Assembly: GCF_030730875.1 (NCBI RefSeq)
Contig: NZ_JAVAMA010000011.1
Location: 124,001 to 188,000, forward strand
Origin: Sphingomonas sp. DG1-23
Lineage (GTDB): Bacteria > Pseudomonadota > Alphaproteobacteria > Sphingomonadales > Sphingomonadaceae
Direction of reading: 5' to 3'
Length of the DNA stretch: 64,000 nucleotides
The position numbers were made by a program, and so were the translations under genes. This document shows, in pieces, positions 17,584 through 26,613 of this stretch (its first letter is position 1; the number at the start of each line of letters is the position of its first letter). The notes beneath the pieces are model-generated. The model was not told the origin of the DNA. It ran no database searches and saw only the letters and a list, made by a program, of their open reading frames with translations.

Positions 17584-19596
17584 TCAATGCGATCCGTCGA
17601 CCCAATAGTCGTACCAGGCAGACAGATTGAACAGCGTCCAGATATACAGACTGTTGTCGCGCTTGCCGCTTCGATGATCGTCGAACAGCATCTTGATATA
17701 GTCGACGTCGAGGAATCCGAGCTGCATCAACGCCGAATTCTTCATGCTGTTCTGGACGAAATTGCCAAAATCTCCCGAGAGCCATTGGCTCATCGGTGCA
17801 CCGAAACCCATCTTCTTCCGATAGATGATATTGTTCGGGATAATCCCTTCGACAGCCTTCTTCAGGATATATTTCGCCGTCCGTCCCTTGATCTTTTGCT
17901 CCATGGGAATGTCGAGCGAATATTCGACCAGCTTGTGATCGAGGAACGGCACGCGTGCCTCGATCGATACCGACATGCCGATCTTGTCGACGCGCATCAG
18001 CAGCAGCTCGGGGAGACGGAGCTTGAACTCGTTGTAGATCATCCGCTGGAGCACGTCGTGATCCGGGTTGGTTCGCGTAAGCTCGTCGTTGAACGACTTG
18101 ATGACGTTGAAGGTATCGAGTTCGAGATAGCTATCCGGCATCAGCCCGCTGTCGATCAGCGGCCGGTAGTCGGCATTGCTCTTGACCGCCGACTTATGGA
18201 CGAGCCGCGACTTGAGCGTGTCCCAGAATACCGTCGCGCCGCTCCAGAAATGCTCGCGATCGCGCGCCGCGCGATCGAGGATGTCGGCGTACATCTCGGC
18301 CTTGGGCACTGCGCGACCCAGTCGCTGCGCGACCGCCGCAGCGGCCTTGCGCGCGAAGGTCGGCGTGAACTTGCGATACGGCGACCAATAACGCTGGTAG
18401 AGGTCCAGATAGCCCATGTAGCTGGCATAGCCGCAGAACTGTTCGTCCGAGCCCTCGCCGACCTGCACCACGGTCACGCCGCTGTCCTTGGCGAGCTTCG
18501 AGACGAAATAGAGCGGGATGCAGACCCAATCGGCGATCGGCTCATCCTGCGAGTGGATCAGATCGCCGAGATAGCCCTTCATATCGGCTTCATCGATCAG
18601 GATTTCGTGGTGATTGGTCTTGAATTCCTTCGACACCTGATCGGCATATTCGAGCTCGTTGAGATGCTTGAAATCCTTGAAGCCCACCGAGAAGGTGTCG
18701 ACGGGACGGTCCATCAACTCGGCCATCAGCGCGACGTTTGTCGAGGAATCGATCCCGCCGGAAAGGAACACGCCGAACGGAACGTCGGACATCATCCGCT
18801 TGCCGACCGCGTCGCGGAGCCGGCTGCGTACGCCGTCGACCAGCAGGCTTTCCTGCGCGCTGTCCGAGAGGCCCTTGAGCTCCTGATCGAGCGTCGAGAG
18901 GCCCGGCTTGGCATCCCAATAGCGGGTCGCCTTCAGCCTGCCGTCGACGCCGATTTCCGCATAATGCCCCGCCGGAAGCTTGAAGACGCCGCTGAACATG
19001 GTCAGCGGCGCGGGCGTCGTGAGGAACGACAGATAATGATACATGGCGATCGGATCGACACTCGCCTTGATCGCCGGGTGCTTGAGGATCGCCTTGATCT
19101 CGGATCCAAATACCATTTCGCCTTCCGGCATCGCGAAATAGAGCGGCTTCACGCCGATCCGGTCACGCAGAAGGAAGAGCTTTTCGAGCTTGGCGTCCCA
19201 GATCGCGAAGGCGTAATCGCCCTCGATCCGCTGCGCCAGGCCATCGATGCCCCAGGCCGAATAGCCGTGGACCAGCACCTCGGTATCCGAATGGTCGGTG
19301 ACGAACTTGTAGCCCGCCGCCACCAGTTCGGCGCGCAGGGCGACATGGTTGTAGATCTCGCCATTATAGGTGAGCCACACCGACTTGTCGGCGTTGGTCA
19401 TGGGCTGGTCGGCGCTCGCGCTGAGATCGATGATCGACAGCCGGCGATGGCCGAGGCCGACCCGACGATCGTCGCTGATCCAGAGTCCGCCGCCATCCGG
19501 CCCGCGATGGAGCATGGTGTCGCGCATCGCCGTCAAATGCGCGGCTTCGACCTGCCGCTTGCCGGCAAAGGCGAAAATCCCGGTGATACCACACAT
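17584..19596 (-). CDS. Asparagine synthase-type glutamine amidotransferase
   Basis: The start is the ATG at 19596, giving MCGITGIF with Cys2 as the N-terminal nucleophile of a class II glutamine amidotransferase (670 residues). The N-domain has HRGPDGGGLW and LTYNGEIYNH. The C-domain has the PP-loop GVFLSGGIDSSTNVALM and VQVGEGSDEQFCGY of the asparagine-synthase ATP-binding fold. Homologues inside O-antigen clusters, such as WbpS of Pseudomonas, amidate the carboxyl group of uronic acids. Given WecB/WecC in the same cluster, amidation of ManNAcA or a similar sugar is a reasonable inference. Ordinary asparagine synthesis remains possible. It is followed after 41 bp by the heparinase gene and preceded after 5 bp by the dehydrogenase fusion. 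Confidence 0.9.
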   Translation of the reverse strand: MCGITGIFAFAGKRQVEAAHLTAMRDTMLHRGPDGGGLWISDDRRVGLGHRRLSIIDLSASADQPMTNADKSVWLTYNGEIYNHVALRAELVAAGYKFVTDHSDTEVLVHGYSAWGIDGLAQRIEGDYAFAIWDAKLEKLFLLRDRIGVKPLYFAMPEGEMVFGSEIKAILKHPAIKASVDPIAMYHYLSFLTTPAPLTMFSGVFKLPAGHYAEIGVDGRLKATRYWDAKPGLSTLDQELKGLSDSAQESLLVDGVRSRLRDAVGKRMMSDVPFGVFLSGGIDSSTNVALMAELMDRPVDTFSVGFKDFKHLNELEYADQVSKEFKTNHHEILIDEADMKGYLGDLIHSQDEPIADWVCIPLYFVSKLAKDSGVTVVQVGEGSDEQFCGYASYMGYLDLYQRYWSPYRKFTPTFARKAAAAVAQRLGRAVPKAEMYADILDRAARDREHFWSGATVFWDTLKSRLVHKSAVKSNADYRPLIDSGLMPDSYLELDTFNVIKSFNDELTRTNPDHDVLQRMIYNEFKLRLPELLLMRVDKIGMSVSIEARVPFLDHKLVEYSLDIPMEQKIKGRTAKYILKKAVEGIIPNNIIYRKKMGFGAPMSQWLSGDFGNFVQNSMKNSALMQLGFLDVDYIKMLFDDHRSGKRDNSLYIWTLFNLSAWYDYWVDGSH

Positions 19597-19601
19597 GTGC
19601 G

Positions 19602-21746
19602 TCAGCCCTGCTGGTTGAGAGTAAGTTGGCGTTCGACCTCGAAGGCCGTGCGCGAGGTTGCGAGCATGTCCGCGAGCGCGATCGGCCACGACGCGTCCTG
19701 ATTGCGCAGCGACCGGCCGAGCACCTCGAGCTCCTCGAACTGCCCCTTCTGCGCGGAGGCCGAGCGCCAGCCCTTGCCGCGACCGCCGGCGATCTCGACC
19801 TGCTTGTAATCGTCGAGCGTGATCACCCGCCCGTCGCAGAAGATGTCCATCCGCTCCTTGGGATAGTCCTTCGCGCCGAGCGCCGTGTAGGTCAACGTAC
19901 AGACCGAGCCGTCGGCATAAGCAAGCGTCGCAACGAAATTGTCGTTCGCCCGCCATTGCGGATCCGGCGACACGATCGGGCGTGCATGCACGTCGACCAC
20001 CTCGTGCGATCCGGTCAACGCGTTGAACAGATCGTAGATGTGGCAGGCCTCGCCGAGGTTGCGGCCGCCGCCCTCGGGACCATGCACCCAATGATCGCGC
20101 GGAATGAAACCGGCGTTCATGCGATAGTTTACGATCATCGGCGTGGTCCGGCCGCGCAGCAGCTCGCGGACCGCCTGGACGCCCGGCGCGAAGCGGCGAT
20201 TATAGCCGACCATCAACAGCGGGCCCGAGGGATTGTCTGCGTAGAACTTCTCGATTGCCTCGAGTTCCTCGGGATAGAGCGTCAGCGGCTTCTCGACGAA
20301 GACGTTGCGCCCCGCCCGGAGCGCCTCCAGCACGGTGCTGCCGTGGAGATTGTGCCGCGATGCCACCAGCACCAGATCGGTGTCGTCGTCGCCGAGCACT
20401 TCGGCCAGGTCGGTGGTCGAATATCTGGCGCCGAACTGATCGGCGATCGCCTTGGCATTGGCGCCGGTGCGGCTCATCACCGCGTGGAGCGCGAACGCGT
20501 CATCCTGCTGTTTCAAATTGGGCAGGTGCATCCCTTGCGCAAAGCTCGAAGCGCCCACCAGAGCTACGCGGACCTTGCCCTCCACCGGCTTGTGCCGCGG
20601 ATTCTCGATCCGCCGTACGATAGCGTCGTCGCCTTCGCCATATTTCAATACCGCGACGAGCGGACGATCGGCTGAATCGAACGCCGAATAGGCCGCAGCC
20701 GCGTCGTCGACGGCAAAGGGCGCCGCCACGAGATTGTCGAGCGAAACGCGCCCGTTGGCGAGGAGACCGAGATAGGCCTCCATATTGCGGTTCTCGGTCC
20801 AGCGGACATAAGCCAACGGATAATCCTGCCCGCCCTCCTCATAGGCAGGATCGTATCGCCCGGGCCCGTAGGAGCAGGAAATGAGGAAATCGAGTTCCTT
20901 GGCGTAGAAGTCGCCGCGATTGAGGTCGAGCCCGACATCGCCGACCAGGACCACGCGCCCTTTCTTGCGCGACATCCGCATGGCCTGGCTGATGACGGTG
21001 TTGTCCGCGCCGCCCGCGGTGATGATCACGCCGTCGGCGCCGAAGCCGTTGCAGTGCCGGATCACGCGATCGACGACATCCTCGGCCCCGGCGAGCAGGC
21101 CTACGTCGAGACCGTTCGCCGTCGCCAGATCGATGCGGCTGGAATCGACGTCGATGCCGATCACCCGGCAGCCATTCGCCGACAGCATTTGCGCCGTGAT
21201 CTGCCCGAGCACGCCGAGCCCGATGACCACGAAGCTCTCGCCAAGGGTCGGCGCCGCCCGGCGCACGCCCTGCATCGCGATCGCACCGAGCGTCACGGTG
21301 CAGCCGTGCTCGAACGTCAGATCCTCGGGAAGCGGAGTAGCCAGATTGACCGGAACGTCGATATATTCTGCGTGATTGGCGATGCCCGCACCGGCACACG
21401 CCACCCTGTCGCCGACGCTGAAGCCGGTGACTTCACTTCCCAGCGCGACCACGACGCCTGCCGCCGAATAGCCGGTCGCGGTTCCGGCGGCGAGCTTGCC
21501 CTGAACGCGCTTGAGCGTCCGCATGACTCCCTGTTCGCGCATCATCCCCATGACGCGCGCGACATTCTCCGGCTGCTTCAGCGCGCGCTTGTAGAGGGGT
21601 AGCGCCGACATTCGTACGCCGGCCATTTCGGTGCCGGCGGAAATGCAGCTCGCCCGCACCGAAACGAGGATGTTGCGTGCTCCCACTGTCGGCGCCGCGA
21701 CATTCTCGACTTTCGCCGCGCCGCCCTGGATCAGTATCTGCTTCAT
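19602..21746 (-). CDS. Bi-domain dehydrogenase: zinc alcohol dehydrogenase fused to Gfo/Idh/MocA oxidoreductase (second copy)
   Basis: The ATG at 21746 (MKQILIQGGAAKVENV, 714 residues) aligns with the start of the first copy (MKQVVQSLKTGVVEV), so the upstream extension is rejected. Residues about 1-370 hold a medium-chain dehydrogenase with GDRVACAGAGIANHAEYI and FVVIGLGVLGQITAQMLS. The second half holds a Gfo/Idh/MocA module with RVALVGASSFAQGMHLPNL and the motif VFVEKPLTLYPEE. Order within the module, dehydrogenase fusion then amidotransferase then heparinase, suggests a shared task in building or modifying an acidic sugar. The exact reaction is unknown. A 285-bp gap separates it from the autokinase gene. 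Confidence 0.87.
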   Translation of the reverse strand: MKQILIQGGAAKVENVAAPTVGARNILVSVRASCISAGTEMAGVRMSALPLYKRALKQPENVARVMGMMREQGVMRTLKRVQGKLAAGTATGYSAAGVVVALGSEVTGFSVGDRVACAGAGIANHAEYIDVPVNLATPLPEDLTFEHGCTVTLGAIAMQGVRRAAPTLGESFVVIGLGVLGQITAQMLSANGCRVIGIDVDSSRIDLATANGLDVGLLAGAEDVVDRVIRHCNGFGADGVIITAGGADNTVISQAMRMSRKKGRVVLVGDVGLDLNRGDFYAKELDFLISCSYGPGRYDPAYEEGGQDYPLAYVRWTENRNMEAYLGLLANGRVSLDNLVAAPFAVDDAAAAYSAFDSADRPLVAVLKYGEGDDAIVRRIENPRHKPVEGKVRVALVGASSFAQGMHLPNLKQQDDAFALHAVMSRTGANAKAIADQFGARYSTTDLAEVLGDDDTDLVLVASRHNLHGSTVLEALRAGRNVFVEKPLTLYPEELEAIEKFYADNPSGPLLMVGYNRRFAPGVQAVRELLRGRTTPMIVNYRMNAGFIPRDHWVHGPEGGGRNLGEACHIYDLFNALTGSHEVVDVHARPIVSPDPQWRANDNFVATLAYADGSVCTLTYTALGAKDYPKERMDIFCDGRVITLDDYKQVEIAGGRGKGWRSASAQKGQFEELEVLGRSLRNQDASWPIALADMLATSRTAFEVERQLTLNQQG

Positions 21747-21991
21747 CGATCTCTCTACACATGTGGGCGCGAGACCGTCCGCCGTGCTCTCGCTATCGGC
21801 GAGTGTGCCGGAACAGACATGCCCCGCATTCGAATGCTTCAGGAAGGGCCAACAATCTCCGCAAGGCCGCCAGCGAAAGACGGCGCCTGCTTGCCTCCCC
21901 GGATGACGGCTTCGCTCTTGTGACAAGCCGGCCTGGCCGCTCTTATGGGACCACGCGCTTGCAGCCGCCATTGCCACCAGATCGACCCGAT

Positions 21992-22022
21992 CCGAAAGCT
22001 CGCGATTCGGGCAAGCTTTCGG
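21992..22022 (-). other. Hairpin in the 285-bp gap after the autokinase gene
   Basis: CCGAAAGCT (21992-22000) and AGCTTTCGG (22014-22022) form a perfect 9-bp stem with a 13-base loop, 10 bases after the autokinase stop. No T-run follows on the minus strand. It could stabilise the upstream mRNA end or attenuate transcription into the dehydrogenase gene. The rest of the gap (21747-21991) shows no gene or clear promoter. Confidence 0.45.
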
Positions 22023-22031
22023 GGCCTTTGA

Positions 22032-24254
22032 TTATCTTGCCTGGTCTGCTTCGTCTCCGCTCTCGCCATAGCCGTAGCCGTAGCCGTAGCCATAGCCATA
22101 GCCCGATTGCCGCCGCTTCAGCTTGGTGAGGATTGCCCCGAACAGGTGCGCATGGACGGAGTTGAGCCGTTCGAGCGACATCTTCACGCCGCGAACTGCG
22201 ACGCCTTCGGCCTCCACGACGAAGATGCAACCTTCCACCGCGCGCGCGAGCAGCGGCGCATCCGCCAGGCCGAGAATGGGCGGAGAGTCGACGACGACGT
22301 GATCGAAATGGCCGAGCGCCTGCTCGATGAGCGTCGACATCCGGTCACTGCTGAGCAGTTCGGCCGCGCTGGGCGGGCTCGGCCCCGCGGTCATCGCGCT
22401 GAGACCCTTGGAGGTGGTCTCGGTGACCAGCTTCTGCCAATCGGGGTCGCCGGCGAGGAAGTTGCTGAGCCCGCGCTTGTTCTCGACGCCCAGGAAGGCG
22501 TGCAGCGAGGGCGAGCGCATATCCGCGTCGACGATGAGCACGCGCTTGCCGGTACGGCCCAGCACGGTCGCGAGCGCGAAGCTGGTCGTGCTCTTGCCTT
22601 CCCCCGGACGCGTACTGGTCACCATGAATGCCTTTGGCACGCCATGATCGGTCGAGAATGCCAGATTGGAGCGTATGCTCAGATAGGCCTCGGACAGCAC
22701 GGATTTCGCATCGGCCAGCGCGGCGAGCGAAGTATCGCCCTCCAGATCAGGCACGCTGCCCAGCAGCGGCGTATTGAGCAGGCGATTGACCTGGCCCGGA
22801 TCGCGCAGCCCTTCGTCGATCTGCTCGAGCGCGAAGGTCGCGACACCTGCGAGGCCGATGCCCACGAGAAACGCAAGCGCGAGATTGAGCACGAGCCGGG
22901 GCGAGGACGGACGCTCGGGCACCTCGGCGTGATCGACGACCGCGATGTTGCTTGCGCCCACGCCGGCGATACCGATTTCCTTGTAGCGCTGCAGGAGCCC
23001 ATCATACAGCTCACGGTTGGTGTCCGCTTCGCGCTGGTAGATATTGTATTGGATGCTGTCGCGCTGCTGCTGGTTCATCCGGCCTTTCAGCGCCTCGACC
23101 TGCTGCGTCAGCGCATTCTCGCGCGCAACCGCTCCGGCATATTCGGATCCCCGGCTCTGCTGAACCCGCGACACTTCGCTGGCGATGCTCCGGTCCAGCG
23201 TGCGGATCTGCTCTTCCAGTGCGCGCGCCGCCGGATAGCCCGGCTCGTACTGCACCATCAGCTTTGAATATTCGGCAGCGATCTCGGCGCGCTTCTGGCG
23301 CAGCGAAGCGATCGCCAGATTGCCGAGCGCTTCCGAAGTGGCGCCGCCGCCTCCGGTGTTCTTCGCGCGGCTCTCGACCAGCACGCGCTCCGCCGTTGCC
23401 TTGGTGAGCGCGTCGTTCAGCGCCTCGAGGTCGTTCGAAACCAGCGTGCGATTGACTTCGGTCTTGCCGCTGGGATCCTTCGATTGCCCGAGCGCGATGA
23501 TGCCCTTGTTCGTCGCATAATTGACGAGTTCGCGCTCGGAGGCTTCGAGCCGGGTCCGCAGGGCCCCCAGCCTGGTCTCCAGATATTTGCGCGCGTCGGC
23601 CGTCGCCGCAAACCGCCGATCGGCGCTCGCCGCGACGAACTGCTGCGTCCAGGCATTGGCGATCTGCGCCGACAGCGCCGGCGACGCCGAGGTGTAGTTG
23701 ATGTCGACCAGCGCGGAGCCGCGGATCGGCGTGATCGCCACGCTGCGCAGCAGCAGGTCTACGGCCGCCTTTTCCCGCCGTTCGCTCTCTTGCCGGGTCA
23801 ACGGCCCGTCGGGCGTCGAGAAGAAGAAGGAAGAGCCCGTCGGCTCCACACCATGCGCTTCGAAAAATGCGCGATTGGAGGCCAGCTTCAGCGTCCGCGC
23901 GACGCGTTCCGCCAGCGAGCGGGCGGACAGCAACGAATATTGGGTCTGATAGAATTCCAGGTCGCGACCGACGTCGGAGGATTCGAGACCCTCGACATTG
24001 GTGACCTTCTTCTGCTCGCGACTAATCTCGATTCGCGAGGTGGCCGTATATTGCGGCGTCATCAACATGGTTGCCACGAGGCCGGCCGCCACAACGGACA
24101 GCACGATGCCGATGATGACCCACTTCCAGCGAAGGATCACCTGCCAATATTGAAGCAGCAGCGGCGGCGCCATGCCCTGCGCGCCGGCCGGGGCGGCCTC
24201 CGCGAGACCGCCCCCTCCCGCCGCATTAGTAGGATTAAAGCTGGATTTGAGCAT
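22032..24254 (-). CDS. Polysaccharide co-polymerase with cytoplasmic tyrosine autokinase (Wzc-type BY-kinase)
   Basis: The 740-residue protein has the PCP-2a layout. It has a cytoplasmic N-terminal tail rich in Gly/Ala and a first transmembrane helix (WVIIGIVLSVVAAGLVATML). A long periplasmic Wzz region with coiled coils follows (residues about 70-440), then a second helix (LVLNLALAFLVGIGLAGVAT) and a C-terminal kinase. The kinase shows Walker A TRPGEGKSTTSFA, Walker A' VLIVDADMRS and Walker B HVVVDSPPILGLAD. The extreme C-terminus is the tyrosine cluster (GY)6 before a short acidic tail. These proteins control chain length and drive polymer export together with a Wza protein, encoded just upstream. 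Phosphorylation of the tyrosine cluster is the known control point in the family. Confidence 0.93.
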   Translation of the reverse strand: MLKSSFNPTNAAGGGGLAEAAPAGAQGMAPPLLLQYWQVILRWKWVIIGIVLSVVAAGLVATMLMTPQYTATSRIEISREQKKVTNVEGLESSDVGRDLEFYQTQYSLLSARSLAERVARTLKLASNRAFFEAHGVEPTGSSFFFSTPDGPLTRQESERREKAAVDLLLRSVAITPIRGSALVDINYTSASPALSAQIANAWTQQFVAASADRRFAATADARKYLETRLGALRTRLEASERELVNYATNKGIIALGQSKDPSGKTEVNRTLVSNDLEALNDALTKATAERVLVESRAKNTGGGGATSEALGNLAIASLRQKRAEIAAEYSKLMVQYEPGYPAARALEEQIRTLDRSIASEVSRVQQSRGSEYAGAVARENALTQQVEALKGRMNQQQRDSIQYNIYQREADTNRELYDGLLQRYKEIGIAGVGASNIAVVDHAEVPERPSSPRLVLNLALAFLVGIGLAGVATFALEQIDEGLRDPGQVNRLLNTPLLGSVPDLEGDTSLAALADAKSVLSEAYLSIRSNLAFSTDHGVPKAFMVTSTRPGEGKSTTSFALATVLGRTGKRVLIVDADMRSPSLHAFLGVENKRGLSNFLAGDPDWQKLVTETTSKGLSAMTAGPSPPSAAELLSSDRMSTLIEQALGHFDHVVVDSPPILGLADAPLLARAVEGCIFVVEAEGVAVRGVKMSLERLNSVHAHLFGAILTKLKRRQSGYGYGYGYGYGYGESGDEADQAR
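22066..22103 (-). repeat. In-frame hexanucleotide repeat encoding the (Gly-Tyr)6 tail
   Basis: Six 6-bp units, GGCTAT or GGCTAC on the coding strand, encode alternating Gly-Tyr in the tyrosine tail of the autokinase. The units are nearly identical, so copy number could change by slippage. Each change would add or remove one Gly-Tyr pair without a frameshift. Confidence 0.8.
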
Positions 24255-24295
24255 GTCGTCCGTCTTTTGAAATTTCTCTACTCAAGTGAATGCAA

Positions 24296-25027
24296 TCAGT
24301 TCTGGAGCGCGATCACCAACGGCGTGGTGAGCAATGGAACCAGCTGAATGATATCCTTGAACAGCCGCTTTGCACTCGAATCCCCGACAACCACGATGTC
24401 CCCGGCAAAGATTTCGGGGTCGTCATAATAGCCTCGGCGAATAGCGTTCAGATTGTACAATGCTGCCAGTTTCTGGCCACGCACGGTACGAAAAACGACC
24501 ACGTCGTCCAGCTTGGCGAATTCGCCCAGCCCCTTCGCCACCGCCACGGACTGAATCAACGTCATCTTGCCGATGACGGGGTAGCGGCCAGGCTCCTTGA
24601 CCTGCCCGTCGACCGTAACGACCTGGCTGACCGTCTCTTTCAGGTTTACGGTCACTTGCGGATCGCGAATGTGACTGGCGCGGAGACGGGTCCGCAAGAT
24701 CTCGCCGATCTCGAAAGGAGTCTTGCCGCCGGCCTCGACCATGCCGGCGAACGGGAAGGATATCCGCCCACCGGCGTCGACCTGAACCTCGCGCTCGCTC
24801 AGTTCCTCGATCCCGAAGACATCGACGACGAGCTTGTCGAAGGGCCCGACGACATAGGGACGACCGACCGGCACCATATCGCTTGGTTCCGGGGGCGGCA
24901 TCTGATTCCCGGGAGCCATCGTGACCGACGAGGTCGCTCCCGGCGCCCCGGGGCGCATTTTCGAGGCGCCGTTACTGCAGGCGACGATCGCCATGCAGGG
25001 CATCAGCGCAACCAAAAGTCTAATCAT
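24296..25027 (-). CDS. Polysaccharide export outer-membrane lipoprotein (Wza/GumB-like)
   Basis: The protein begins MIRLLVALMPCMAIVACSNG from the ATG at 25027 (243 residues), which has a purine-rich GGGGTGG upstream; a GTG two codons earlier is possible. A lipobox ends at the Cys of IVAC, so it should be an outer-membrane lipoprotein. A polysaccharide-export domain follows (YVVGPFDKLVVDVFGIEELS, VDAGGRISFPFAGMVEAGG), then a SLBB-like domain (VTVDGQVKEPGRYPVIGKM). At about 245 residues it is shorter than E. coli Wza and close in size to GumB. Partnered with the autokinase 41 bp downstream, it forms the export channel across the outer membrane. Confidence 0.92.
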   Translation of the reverse strand: MIRLLVALMPCMAIVACSNGASKMRPGAPGATSSVTMAPGNQMPPPEPSDMVPVGRPYVVGPFDKLVVDVFGIEELSEREVQVDAGGRISFPFAGMVEAGGKTPFEIGEILRTRLRASHIRDPQVTVNLKETVSQVVTVDGQVKEPGRYPVIGKMTLIQSVAVAKGLGEFAKLDDVVVFRTVRGQKLAALYNLNAIRRGYYDDPEIFAGDIVVVGDSSAKRLFKDIIQLVPLLTTPLVIALQN

Positions 25028-25065
25028 CACCACCCCATCACACGTGCCGTTAGAAGAGCCAAGCC

Positions 25066-26454
25066 CTAACTACCAGCGTTATTTTTCGATGAATCGCCGG
25101 CCTTTCCGGGCTTTGCGAAGAGCAGCACCGCCGCGATTATACTCAACGAGGCCAGAGACGGAACACGCAGGGGGTAATCCGCCAGGCTACTCAAGATCAG
25201 CAGCAGCAAGATCACCGAAGACATGCGCGCGAGATCGCGGGTGCGCGACCTCGCCGGCTGGCGCCAGACCGCAAACGAACGAACCCCGCACACCAGCACC
25301 GCCGCCACTGCGAGGCCGATCGCAGGCAACCCACCCGTCAAAAGCGTCTCGAGCCAGTCATTGTGGGCATGGTTGAGATAACGCGTCGCAAGCAAGCCGT
25401 CCTGTTCATAGATCTGGTAGACTTCCGCGAACGAACCGACACCTGATCCGAAAGGGAAATATTTCCACGAGAGATCGAGAATCGGACCCCATACGCGAAA
25501 GCGCAAATCGCCGTTCTGGCCTGCGGAAAGGAGGCGCTGCAGCGCCTCGGCCCGCGAGAAGAGCACGGTAACCAAGGCGAGCGCGGCTCCGCCTGCGATC
25601 ACGAGCAGAGGAAGTCTGGCGACCTTGCGACGCGAGCCGCCGGCGCTCTTTGCCGGCGCGCGAAAGAGCAAGAAGACCGAAGCCAGGCCGATCGCACCGA
25701 CGACCAGACCCGCGCGTGAGCCCGTCACGAGCATCAGCGGCACCATCACGGTCCCGACGATCAGCGTGGACGCCCGCAGGAACCGCGCTCGCTGCTCCGT
25801 ACCGGTCGCGTGCGAGGCCAGCACCGCCAGCATCGGAAACAGGGTAGCGAGAAAAATCGCCGCGTGATTCCGGTTCGAGAAAAGGCCGACGGCCGAGCCA
25901 TGGTTGGTGATGCGATAGAAATATAGCGGCCCTTGCTGCGGCCCGACCACCTGGAGCAGGCCGAGAAAGCCCGAAATGAGTCCCAGCACGACGAGAAGCG
26001 GCAGCAGGCGCTGCCTTTCCTCGGGCGAGAGCTGGATCGCCAGCAAAAGCGTCGCCGCCGGTACGAACAGGGCCGCGAGCGCATTGAACGTGGCGTCCGG
26101 CACCATCGTTATGGGGCGCCAGACCCCGTCCAGGCCAAGCGCCGCGTCGATCTCGACGACGACGTCGTGCCCGCCGAGGTGCCGCCACAATCCCGGCGGT
26201 AGCGGCACGAGCTGGATCGCCACGATCGCGATTGCCGCGCCAACGAGGATCAGGAGCGCGCGATAATCGCGCAGATTCTGCCGGCTCAGCGTGAACAGGG
26301 CACCCACACCCACAAGCACGGCAATCGGCCTGAGAATCGCCAGAGACTGGATGTCGGATCGCGCCCCCCCGCCCAGAAAGAAGGTCAGCACGAGAAAGGC
26401 GCCAAGCACCCAGAAGCGAAACGAGGGCCGCGCTGATCGAGAGGAGATTACCAC
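25066..26454 (-). CDS. O-antigen ligase/polymerase family membrane protein (Wzy_C type)
   Basis: The 462-residue protein has roughly ten or more transmembrane helices. Its late periplasmic loop carries the Wzy_C pattern FGSGVGSFAEVYQIYE and NHAHNDWLETLLTGG, with conserved His and Asp. RNHAAIFLATLFPMLAVLA and VTGSRAGLVVGAIGL are also typical of the family. It may polymerise the repeat units in the periplasm or ligate chains to an acceptor. It precedes the Wza-like gene by 38 bp. Because a second polymerase-like gene is at 9886-11220, which of the two is the true Wzy cannot be decided here. The basic N-terminus VISSRSARPSFRFW fits a cytoplasmic start. Confidence 0.86.
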   Translation of the reverse strand: MVISSRSARPSFRFWVLGAFLVLTFFLGGGARSDIQSLAILRPIAVLVGVGALFTLSRQNLRDYRALLILVGAAIAIVAIQLVPLPPGLWRHLGGHDVVVEIDAALGLDGVWRPITMVPDATFNALAALFVPAATLLLAIQLSPEERQRLLPLLVVLGLISGFLGLLQVVGPQQGPLYFYRITNHGSAVGLFSNRNHAAIFLATLFPMLAVLASHATGTEQRARFLRASTLIVGTVMVPLMLVTGSRAGLVVGAIGLASVFLLFRAPAKSAGGSRRKVARLPLLVIAGGAALALVTVLFSRAEALQRLLSAGQNGDLRFRVWGPILDLSWKYFPFGSGVGSFAEVYQIYEQDGLLATRYLNHAHNDWLETLLTGGLPAIGLAVAAVLVCGVRSFAVWRQPARSRTRDLARMSSVILLLLILSSLADYPLRVPSLASLSIIAAVLLFAKPGKAGDSSKNNAGS

Positions 26455-26613
26455 GGCGCCCTTTTACTTACGGTGAGTTGGGCTTGAGAATGCGCTCAAG
26501 CTCCGCTTCTGCCGGGTGCATAGCCGCATTGGATTGTCAGTCAATGCGTCGGGCCGGGCGCATTCGCGACAGACACGCTGCCCCGCCGCGAACCATCGCC
26601 CTCCCCCGCGAGC

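Noticed and set aside
17242..19701. 819-codon plus-strand open frame opposite the AsnB-like gene
   Set aside because: It runs antisense through a gene with clear Ntn and PP-loop motifs, and it has no recognisable fold or start site.
22066..22103. Phase-variable on/off switch in the autokinase gene
   Set aside because: The unit is 6 bp, so gain or loss keeps the reading frame. Only the number of Gly-Tyr pairs would vary.
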